DNA from: Strigamia acuminata | Lineage: Eukaryota > Arthropoda > Chilopoda > Geophilomorpha > Linotaeniidae | NCBI GenBank assembly: GCA_949358305.1 | Contig: OX442315.1 | Span: forward strand, 7,776,427-7,840,426 | Direction: 5' to 3' | DNA length: 64,000 nucleotides | Shown here: in pieces, positions 9,475-18,297 of the stretch | Position numbering within the stretch: the stretch's first letter is position 1 | How the letters are laid out: the number at the start of each line of letters is the position of its first letter | Notes under the pieces: model-generated | The model's input: only the letters and a program-made list of their open reading frames with translations | Told to the model about the DNA's origin: nothing | Databases searched by the model: none | Made by a program: the position numbers and the translations under genes

Positions 9475-9806
9475 ACACTATTCTTGCCTTCATGCAGTCA
9501 GTCATGTTGGTGAACAAAGCTGTGATGTCATATGTCATGAGATATCAATTTACCTGGGTTCCAGAGTAAGGTTTGAACAGGCTAATCACCAAGTGTAGTG
9601 CTACACTTGAACTTTTTACTCAAAAAAGTGAAAAAAGGATGATTCTACACACAGTAAAGAATCCTGTGTGTTTTGACTGTTTGTAACAATGTGAAAGAGC
9701 GTTGCATTTAAATAATGAAAGTATTGACTGTTTAGATAATAACAATACTTTATTTTGACAAAAATTAAACAATTGTGAGGGACACACTCCTGCCCTCTCC
9801 TTGTGA

Positions 9807-10502
9807 GAAAAATATTTATTATGCATCGTGCGACTGATGATTGTTGCTCCAGCTCCAGCGTCAATTTCCATCCACAAAAGCGTTTGAGCGATTCGCAGCT
9901 CGAGAACGAGTGGTTTGGTGGGCCTTATGGACACTTCATTCACCGCAATCGGGGTTTTAGGCTTCCTCGGACGAATGGTGTAAAATATCAACTTGCGAGG
10001 TGCCGACACAGTGGTGTGGTGAGCGGGCGCTGAAAGCTTGGTGGACCGACAGATGGGCTTAATGTGCCCCTCAATGCCGCAGGCTTGGCACTTTGCATTG
10101 TGGAATCTGCACTCATCGTTGCGGTGTCCCGACCTGCCGCAATGTTTAAACTTAGGGTTTTCGTAATGCGGCTGGGAACGATCCGACTGCTTTTGAGATG
10201 ATCCAGTGGTGCCCCTCGAGGAGCGTTGGCCACTTTTATGCGAGTTTGCGACTTTTCTGGAGGAGTTCCCGCCCTTATTAACGTGGTGCACCGACTGTTG
10301 GGAGTCCACGAAGGAAGAAACATCTGCTACGGCGATTTCTGCTGACGTAGCCGTCTCGAGAGCTTTCTCAAAGCTCAAATTCTTCTGTAGATACAGCGTT
10401 TCTTAGACCTGACGCATATTTAAACCAACAATGAACTGGTTGCGCAACTCGTTATTCTGATTATCGCCAAACTTACAATATTTTGTAAGTGTGTGCAAAG
10501 CA
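9807..10502 (-). pseudogene. E4 gag C-terminus and start of protease
   Basis: The minus strand encodes the end of a capsid-like region (YCKFGDNQNNELRNQF, an in-frame taa after NMRQV, then NLSFEKALETA). Two zinc knuckles follow (KHCGRSGHRNDEC and CQACGIEGHIKPIC). The first Cys of knuckle 1 is replaced by Phe. Then comes the protease active-site region as DAGAGATI, with Ala where D-S/T-G is usual. Paired knuckles of this pattern are typical of Mag-clade Gypsy gags. The right boundary is the E3 insertion. Confidence 0.82.
10499..10502. other. Target-site duplication of E3, left copy (agca)
   Basis: The bases agca stand directly before the left E3 LTR and again at 63823-63826, directly after the right one. 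The E4 gag frame is continuous across the pair when E3 is left out. Confidence 0.93.
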
Positions 10503-11464
10503 TGCTGCGATCCGGGTTTTTATCACACTAAATTACTAATTAATATAGGTGAAACCGCAGGTGAATGCTATAAAAGACTTACAATCGGCGGCCTTAAATT
10601 ATCTAGGGGTTAAGTTTAAGGAAAAGAAATAAAAAGACAGTTTATAGTATAAAAATGACACAATATATTTATTCGGTTTATTACAATATATATTAAAATA
10701 ATACGATATATCACAGAATGCGACAAGTCGCGAAAAGAAATGAGCGGGAACAATGGAAGGGCTTGCAACGACTGTTGCAAGCTACAAAGCGTCAGAAATG
10801 GCGCTTAAACAACACGATGTTGTTGAGCGAAGGCAAATGTCTTCGTTTTGCAAACTCACGAACGATGGTCGGAGACGATGGTTCTCGTGGGTTTCTTCTG
10901 TCCTCGTACGACGGCTCGGCGGCGGTGGTTCACGGGGCAGGCGTCCGGCTCTCGTTCGATGGCGGTGGCTGACGTTCGCGCGACAGCGACGGCGATGGTT
11001 CACGATCGTCGGGAAACTTCTACTTCTCGTTACGATTGCTGGAATTAGCTGCGGCTAATTCAAGCAGGATAGCTGGCTTTGTATGTTTTACAAAGCAAGC
11101 TGGTGAAACTTGGAATACACGGTCCACTATCAATACTTTTCAGGAGCGAACAAGCAGTGATGTTGTGGTGTGTGTATTTTTGTCAAGAGTCCCGATTTGA
11201 GCCAAGGCGCGAGCCCAGCACGCTTCAATATTGCGCAGAAAACCTGCGCACTTAGCTCAAATGGGTGCAACTAGTGGTTATTACACCATATTGCACCATA
11301 ACGGCTAATAACCGTTTTCACCCCGGACAACCTGGGGTGATATGTGCCTAGAGAGGATTTCTCCCCTCGGTCACATGATCTGACTTGGCGTGTGCCACAG
11401 TCAAATTAATTAGAAGACAATTAATTTTATCTTCTAAGTTGGTGAATATTTTGAGATCACCACA
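10503..11464 (-). repeat. E3 3' LTR (family B)
   Basis: The plus strand reads tgctgcgatccggg to gagatcaccaca; in element orientation it is TGTGGTGATC...GCAGCA. It has the same length and, where compared, the same sequence as 62861-63822. An AATAAA-type context and tataaaag-like stretches occur on the plus strand, but no promoter is claimed. Small ORFs inside it are shared by every copy and look non-coding. Confidence 0.95.
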
Positions 11465-11480
11465 CATCCCCCCATTTAAG
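11465..11480 (-). other. E3 polypurine tract
   Basis: On the minus strand the bases just before the 3' LTR read taaatggggggatg. This is the usual place for the plus-strand primer of an LTR retrotransposon. Confidence 0.75.
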
Positions 11481-11516
11481 ACGAATCTTACATGGAGAGA
11501 AAATGAACGAACCAAT

Positions 11517-13772
11517 TTATGATTCGTCCATGTTCTGAGTTCGCTCAGGCGTCAACGGGCGCATCATATCCGTGGCGTCGTCCCTCGGATTGGACCGCTC
11601 GTTAACCGTACACAGGTCGCGACCTGCGTTTGGTCCGGAGACCATTCCAGGGTTGACATGAAGCCAAACCTGAATGATCCTTGCCGAGTTGGCTCGGTTG
11701 AAGAATCCTAGCGCCGCGAACTCTATCGGATCCTCTGGCGCCAATCGTGCTCTCAGGAGTCGGTCGTGGAGCACCGATGGTGGGCTTAACACCCGAATGT
11801 GGTCCTCGAGCCACATAAACACCTGCCTCGACAACTTGTGATTGTTGCTTAGCAGTGTTCTTGTATCCGGCGTCAGGTAGAAGTGCGGATACAGGCGCAT
11901 CAGGGTCTTGGAAGCCGACTCTTTCTTTAGTGGCTTAACCGACTTCTCCGGCTTGGCTGGTGGCGGCGGCGGCGGACGCGAATCTTCCGTCGTGGCATCG
12001 TCGAAATGGCTCGGCGAGCCCATGAAAACCAACGCGGGTGCGGAGGTTGACGAGGGTGTGACGCCTCGTCCCTGCGCTCGACCAACTCCGGTGAGCTTAC
12101 GGGGTTCGACTGCCCGTTGAACTCCGGCTGGAGTTTGAGAACTTCCGGCGTTCTCCCGCCAAAACGAGCATCCAGGTGCCTCTTGGGCCAACTGGAAAGC
12201 TGCCAGTGACGCGGCAACTGTGGCACAGGTGACAGGAAGCGGGGCGCTTCGAGCCTGCTGCGCCGTGGTCTTCGCGATCGACCATTCGGTTCTCAACCGA
12301 ACTGCGGCCTCTTCCTCGGTTTCGCAGTGGGTAACGAACTGCTTAGTCATTTCCGCCAGGATCGTAGGCGGATGTGGCCGGATGTGGTACCACAATTCGA
12401 CTTTCTTCTCAGAAAGTCCCATTGGGGCCGTCCACAAAAAGGTGAGCGCCGCCAACGCTTGCCCAACGGTCGGCAAGACACCAGGGTACAACACCCTAAT
12501 CATCTCCGGAATCAATAAACGTTGGAGTTCAATTAACCGGGGATCGTCAACATTCTCGATGTCCGAGCTCTCCAATCGGGCGGCTAATCGTTGCCAACCC
12601 TTTTGCATTTCGCAAATCTGGGCGTTTTGGTAGGCGTCCAGCGTTCCAAGCACCTCTTGCTGTGCTTTGATGGGTTGGTGCTCATAATAAACCCATTGAG
12701 GCCCGAAGGACTCATCGAAGTACGGCTTCAGCTGCAACATGCGAGCTCCCGCTGGTGGGCGGCTAGCGTGGCCTGGGACTGGCACGCTATAGTCGGTGGA
12801 TAAATCACCGACGACACGTCGCATGGCGTATGGAGTAGCCGGATTATCCACTTTGTATGTGGAGGCGGTTCAGCTACTTCGCTCGGACTTCATCGTGGAA
12901 TCCGACTCGAAACTCTGCGAAGATGACAAACAGAATGATTCGGGCGTCCGTCCTCTTCTTGACAGCGGGCGTGGTGGCGGTGCGTCGGTCGTGTACGGGC
13001 GCGATCGCCTTTGACGTTCTTCTCGGTCGCGGCTTGACTCTCGGAACATCGGTCGGATTGGAACCGGCGGAGGGGGTTGCCCCACCCTCAAATCCTCGTC
13101 TTGCGGCGGAGGATTGATGGCCGCTGAGGCCGGAATTTCGTCTTCCCGATAAAACGGGAGAGCGCATCGCGCTAGCTCCTCTGACTCGTGTTCTTGAGCC
13201 AGTTGTCGATTTTCGTCGACGCGGAGCTGCACTGCGGCAGCTCGGAGTGCTTTGGACGGGAAAAATCCCGGAAAATCATTAAAACACCCGGCGAGCGCCA
13301 ACTGGTGGAGCTCGGTTTGTGTGACGGGAAATTGTGGGTTCCCGTCGCGAACGGATTTGCGGTACCGTTTAACGACTTCGCGTTGTGTCGTTTTGAGGTT
13401 CTTCCTCAATTGGGTGAGAGCACCGTAATTAATTCCGGTACTCTTTAGCGCTCTTCTGCGCTCGTGACGCTCTCGTGGCGTCACTGGCCACTGGTTGTGC
13501 AGCAGCTCGGCAGCTAGTGGTCCTGGGGGGCTTTCGTCGAGTGTCCACTCGATTTCGTCGACACCGTCCACGTGAAGGCGCTCGATGAACCGGCCTTTTG
13601 CACCAAATCCCTGTAGAGCCGATCTGCTGAAGTCGTGGCGCAACTTCCACCAAGTATTGTTTGCCGTCTTCAGTCTTCTGATTTTTTCGGGCAACGCCGC
13701 CCGAAAAATCAGCGGGTGCTGAGTCGGCACGTGATCGGGAAGCGCGAATGGCGTTTCTCGATCCCTCTCGAT
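11517..13772 (-). pseudogene. E3 ORF3 exon 2, uncharacterised protein, one in-frame stop
   Basis: One frame stays open from the predicted 3' splice site (minus ...gaatatag | atcgag) to the stop at 11517, apart from a tga at 12870-12872. The two parts are about 300 and 451 residues. The C-terminal half aligns by eye with the E1 and E2 ORF3: a D-x-SVPxP box, a helical block with PGVLPTVGQALAAL, and near the end VFMWLEDHIR, LHDRLLRARLAP, VWLH and NPRD. The middle is rich in Pro and Arg. No signal peptide or membrane helix is seen. The tga could be a CGA-to-TGA mutation; readthrough is possible but unsupported. Confidence 0.75.
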
Positions 13773-14042
13773 CTATATTCGAAGAAAAATAAATTAATTA
13801 GTTTATTTTAAAAATAAACAAATAATTTCTTATTTGAAATATTTTTTAAGCTTAGCGCTTGTGGCTGTGAGCCACTAAGGGATGTTGGTTGTCATGGCAA
13901 CTCCCTTCGCACATGCTTGAAGCACGTGACATTTTTAGCCGCCATTTTTATTTTTTAGCGGCTTGTGTTTGAAGTCAGGAAAAGTGAATTTTCTCAATTT
14001 TTCTGACTGAAACACCAAGTGAAAATTATTTTAATAATTTAC
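13773..14042 (-). other. E3 ORF3 intron (predicted, 270 bp, phase 0)
   Basis: The minus strand shows a donor gagagg | gtaaatt and an acceptor with a T-rich tract, tttttcttcgaatatag | atcgag. It joins exon 1 to exon 2 between codons, in frame. E1 and E2 have an intron at the equivalent place, also phase 0. Confidence 0.7.
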
Positions 14043-14132
14043 CCTCTCTTGTAACGATAACTGGGCATCGTTATTGGCTCCTTCCACCGGCATTTCCTCG
14101 TCCGCATGGAGGTTGACTTCGTCGTCTGCCAT
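14043..14132 (-). CDS. E3 ORF3 exon 1 (30 acidic codons)
   Basis: An ATG at 14132 (minus) opens 30 codons, starting MADDEVNLHADEEMPVEG, that end exactly at a gtaaat donor. Acidic first exons of the same length stand in the same place in E1 (31 codons) and E2 (30 codons). The exon is too short to be called on its own. The shared position, charge and intron phase support it. Confidence 0.68.
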
Positions 14133-14474
14133 TCGTTTTCTTTTTCGCGTTGAAAAAGAAATTCTTTCGGCTAGAAAGAATTAATAAACTATATTAAATA
14201 TATTTATCAAATTTTTCTTTCAGAAAAATAACTTACAGTTCGCTGAATCAAGAAAAACTGTCGTGCTGTATCGGAGTCGATGCATCCACTTCAAAACTTA
14301 TCGGAAAAGTGGCTAAGTTCGTTGATTGGAGTAACGAACTTGTTTCGGTGACACCGAATGACGTCACAAATTATAACGTATTGTGAACGTTGTCATTCGA
14401 GTGTGAACTACGAATGACGTCACGAGATTGCTCTCTCGGGTCTTTTGGGTAAACCCAAAAGGTGAAAGTCAACG
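14133..14474 (-). promoter_or_regulatory. E3 spacer between pol and ORF3 with two TGACGTCA sites
   Basis: Two perfect TGACGTCA palindromes (14359-14366, 14415-14422), each preceded by cgaa, lie about 50 bp apart. TGACGTCA is the CRE/ATF consensus. A hairpin with a 9-bp stem (cttttgggt/acccaaaag, 14442-14461) lies just past the pol stop. These could be regulatory for ORF3, but no function is shown by the sequence. Confidence 0.4.
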
Positions 14475-17244
14475 CTATGTCTTGACTCGCGGAACGCGAG
14501 ATCTCAAGTTGTACTTTGACTTTCGCGAAGTACAATCCAACTTGTTTAGATTGTCATCAGCATCGTCTCCAATGTCAGATGAGTTATTTTCTTCATTGTT
14601 TGAAATTTTCTCTTTTTCTAAAAACATTTCTTTTTCTAGATTTTCATCAAGAGAAACATTTTCAAGTCGCTTGTTTATTTCATCGACTTCGTTATTTTTG
14701 AGTTTCGATTTTTCACTCGATTCCGTGTTTTCGACAGGAATTTTGGATAATTCAACATCATCCAAGGTATTAACAATGTTTTTTGTTTTTTGACCCACTT
14801 CCTCCCCTTCCAGCCAAATTTCTTGGTTGAAAACGGGAAAGTACGGCATTAATTCAGTGCCGTGAACAGCTGGATAAATTTTATTATCGCTCAGCCTTCG
14901 AAGTTGAAAGGCGCCTCCTTGTAATCTTTTGACAATTACATAAGGCCCATTCCTTTTCGGTGAAATGCCTGCTGCTATTCCTTTAGCGGCATTTGAGAGT
15001 ATATAAGACTCTCGCCAGACTAAATCATTTTGTCTGAAGTTGTCGAATTTTTTATCTGATTTTTCAGCTTCGACACGGCGTCTTAAATCTAAGACGTCAG
15101 ACATCATATGCTGATACGTCTCTGCAATTATTGCTTCTAATTTCTGAACATATAAATGCGGATTTTTTGGATCAATGACCAAAATTCCTTCCGGAATTCT
15201 TGGATCCCAAGGAATTCTTAATTCTCGGAAAAAATTCAAGAAAGCTGGAGAATAATCTCTGCCTCTTGTTACAGTTGTTCTCAAACTGAATGCGAACTCG
15301 CGCAGATATTCATCCCATTGGTCGTGAATATCTAAATAGATCGAAACTAAATATTTAATATCTCGATTGGTTCTCTCCACAGGATTGCTTTGTGGATGAT
15401 AAATCGATGTCGGTGTTCGCGACATGTCGAATTTTTTGCAAAATTCTTTATAGACCTGTGATCGAAATTGAGGTCCATTATCACTTATAATTTGTCTTGG
15501 AAATCCGAAAGTCATTGATAAGTGATAAATTGTGTTGGCAACTTTTATTGCCGTTGGATTACACATTGGAAATAATTCGGGCCAATGTGTAGCGACATCT
15601 ACGATGACGCAAATGTGGGTATTGTTTTTTCTGGTTCTGGGTTTTGGGCCAGACAAATCCACACTGAGGCAGTCAAATGGTCCAAATGGTCCAATTTGAG
15701 CGCCTTCAATTTCGGTCTTCGATCTCGGCTTACATGCCTGACATCCTTGACAATGTTGAATAAAACGTGTAATATCACGTTTCATACCTTTCCAGGTATA
15801 AACTCTTCGACTTCTGTACATTGTCCTCGCAATGCCTGGGTGGCCGGACAGTGGATGTCCGTGCATCAACCAAATGATCTTATAAATCAATTTTCTTGGC
15901 ACAACAACTTTAAGTGCCCTACCATCCTCTCCTAATTCATCGGTAGAGGTAGGATGATAATGGAGTAGCATATCTTCTTCAATGAGATAAGTACTCGCGT
16001 GTCTTTCAAAATTTCTTCTTTGAAGACGGGTTACTATGTAACTTGGATACTGCTCGTTTAACAAGTAATTGCGAATATGTTGGCAAAATTTGTCTGCTTT
16101 TTGCGCCGCAATAATGTCATCTCTCGTTGGAGGATCACATTCTAATTGTTTGGCAATTTTAGCTGCAAATGCTTTAATTAAAACATTTGTTGTTGGCAGC
16201 TCGAATTTTTTAGCCATCATAGCTCTTAATTCGACGTCAGGGGTTCCTGACGGATCATGCATGTTAATACAGAAATTAATTAATGCTTGATCGTCTTCAT
16301 TAACTATTATTGACTTGGGTAATTCGTTCAATTTTCCCATTTGCCAACTTCGGCAAGGAGATGGACAATATGATAATAAATCATCATTATCGCCATCGTC
16401 TTCTGGTTCGTCAGGTGCGCTAACAGGTGCACGTGACAATGCGTCTGCTATTACATTCAGCGGACCTTTGACGTACTGTATTTCGAACGAATACGCCATT
16501 AGCTCCATTTGCCAACGAGCTAATCTGCCCGACGGGTCAGATAACGACATCAACCACTTAAGTGCTTGGTGATCCGTTTGTACAGTGAATGTAGTGTACT
16601 CTAAGTATGGGCGAAATTTGCGCAATCCCCATACTACTGCGAGACATTCCAATTCTGTCACAGTATAATTTTTTTCTGCGGGCTGCAAGCTTCTGCTTGC
16701 ATACACGCATGGCATTTCGACTTCTTGGCCATCCACAATTTTCTTTTGTGTAAGGGCTGCACCCAACCCTTGTCTACTGGCGTCAGTATGAACAATGAAT
16801 GGCATGTACAAGTCAGGCATCTTCATTGTTTCAGCATTCGTAAGCAAGTCTTTTATTGCGTCGAATGCTGCCTGATGATGTAGTTCCCAATCGAACTCCA
16901 CATCCTTCTTCAAGAGAGGCCGTAAGGGTTCTGCAACCGTGGCCAAATTCTTGATTAGGCGGTGAAAGAAATTCACCATGCCTAGAAATCTTTGTAATTC
17001 CTTAAGATTGGTAGGAGCCGGAAATTGCGTAATTGCAGCGACTTTTTTAGGGTCTACTGCAAGTCCTTCTACTCCTACTTTGTAGCCTAGAAAAATTAAT
17101 TCCTTTTTACAGAGATGCGTCTTGCCAGGGTGCGCATGTAAATTAGCTTCTGCCAATTTTTTAAACACTATATCTAAATGTTTAATGTGTTCTTCGAACG
17201 ATTTGGATACAACAATTATGTCATCCAAATATGCCCATGCAAAT
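14475..17244 (-). pseudogene. pol: E3 pol, 3' part: RT end, RNase H, integrase
   Basis: Reading resumes at the E2 insertion, three residues upstream of the RT catalytic box YLDD. It continues through the RT thumb, RNase H (VHTDAS, TVTELECLAVVW, TDHQALKWL, DALSRAP) and integrase. The integrase has an HHCC zinc site (HPLSGHPG ... CQGCQAC), catalytic D in SVDLSGP, D in IISDNGPQF and E in NPVERTNRDIK, and a GPY/F-type module (RNGPYVIVKRL). The tail is acidic and then basic. The frame is open to the stop at 14475. The other part of pol is at 58273-59760. Confidence 0.93.
17241..17244. other. Target-site duplication of E2, left copy (aaat)
   Basis: The bases aaat precede the left E2 LTR and recur at 58273-58276 after the right one. 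The E3 pol frame is continuous across the pair when E2 is left out. Confidence 0.92.
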
Positions 17245-18261
17245 TGTCGCGCTCAACTCTAACCGTCGCTAACTCGTGGGTTGATTACTTAATTCGACTA
17301 ACTCACTACCGCTTTGCTCAAGCGGTTTACCCAAAGAAATGATTACACAGATATAAAAGGTAAAATATAATATAGATTTATTCTGCGGGGCAATGTACAG
17401 ATATATCTTATATATATATATAAAAAGGGTAAGTAAAAGGTAAATCGGAATGGGTGATGGGAAATGGAAAGGTAAAGGTAAGATGAAAGCTGGCTGGAAT
17501 CGGCGAGGTCGTCTGTTGTCTCGTGCGTGTCCAAGATGGCGTCCTCGTTGTAGCAACGTGATGTCGTCTTGGGCCGGCGTGGCAATATGGCGTCCTCGGC
17601 TCGTCTCTGGCTGGTCCTTCGGGCTCACGCTGGTCGGGCGCGAGTGAATGCTTAGTTAAAAGGCTTACTTCGGGCTGTTGTCTAGGTTTTTGTGTGGTGT
17701 CCGGCGATCACACAGCGGCGGACTCTTCTGGTTCCCGGCGGTCACACAGCGGCGGGAACGCTCGTCGTGGTTTTACTGCAGTTTAGGCTTGTGCGACCGT
17801 TTGTCTGCACAACTCGCTAAACTGGAGTGGTTTTTACTATTTCTAGCTGGTGTGCTAAAATAGTGTGGTAATCTTATCTCGCAGGTTACTCTGCGGAGTT
17901 TGACACTGACCAAACGTACTCACGGTAAATTGTCCTTTGTCCTCGGTCAATCCCAGTATATTTACTTGGGCCTGATCTTGTAGGACGACGGGTTTACGTG
18001 TGTTTCTCGTTTGATGGTTGTGTTGGTTCTGCCCGCTCAGTGCAAGGCACATTCCTTTGCACAAAGCGGGGTTGACAGGTGACCAGAATCACCCAATGGT
18101 GGGGTGGACGAACCATCCCCACTCCCCCAGGGCAGACGCCTGTCCATTGACTAGATGTCAATGCACTGAGGGAAGGGAGACGCGCTTGCGGCTCCCCTTA
18201 CACCCGAAACGAGGTCACGAGAGAAACTCTTCGTTGACCCCGGTCCAGTCGGGTCACAACA
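17245..18261 (-). repeat. E2 3' LTR (family A')
   Basis: In element orientation it starts TGTTGTGACCCGACTGG and ends GTTGAGCGCGACA, related to LTR A but clearly diverged, with several length differences. It is the same length as 57256-58272, and the compared stretches are identical. It shares the GTGAGTACG donor-like sequence and the two same-loop hairpins with LTR A. Confidence 0.95.
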
Positions 18262-18278
18262 CTTCCCCCTCCGAGCTC
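18262..18278 (-). other. E2 polypurine tract
   Basis: On the minus strand gagctcggagggggaag runs up to the 3' LTR. E1 has gagctgggaggggga in the same place. Confidence 0.8.
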
Positions 18279-18297
18279 AGACCGTGGGGCTGAGCGA

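Larger units (their letters stand above)
8195..9803. mobile_element. Inverted-repeat transposon with ~500-bp arms and tRNA-like promoters
   Basis: The left arm (8195 to about 8690) and right arm (about 9300 to 9803) are near-perfect reverse complements starting caaggagagggcagg. The duplication tga flanks it (8192-8194, 9804-9806). Removing the insert and one tga restores the E4 protease reading frame, which fixes the boundaries. No transposase is present. Each arm carries a tRNA-derived pol III promoter-like stretch. The unique centre (about 8700-9260) has an unrelated ORF. It could be a foldback-type element or two SINE-bearing arms around captured DNA. Confidence 0.85.

Noticed and set aside
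10718-11058. Short ORFs within the family B LTRs (also at 4387-4928 and 63076-63416)
   Set aside because: They repeat with every LTR copy, overlap each other on both strands and have no domain; they are by-products of GC-rich LTR sequence.
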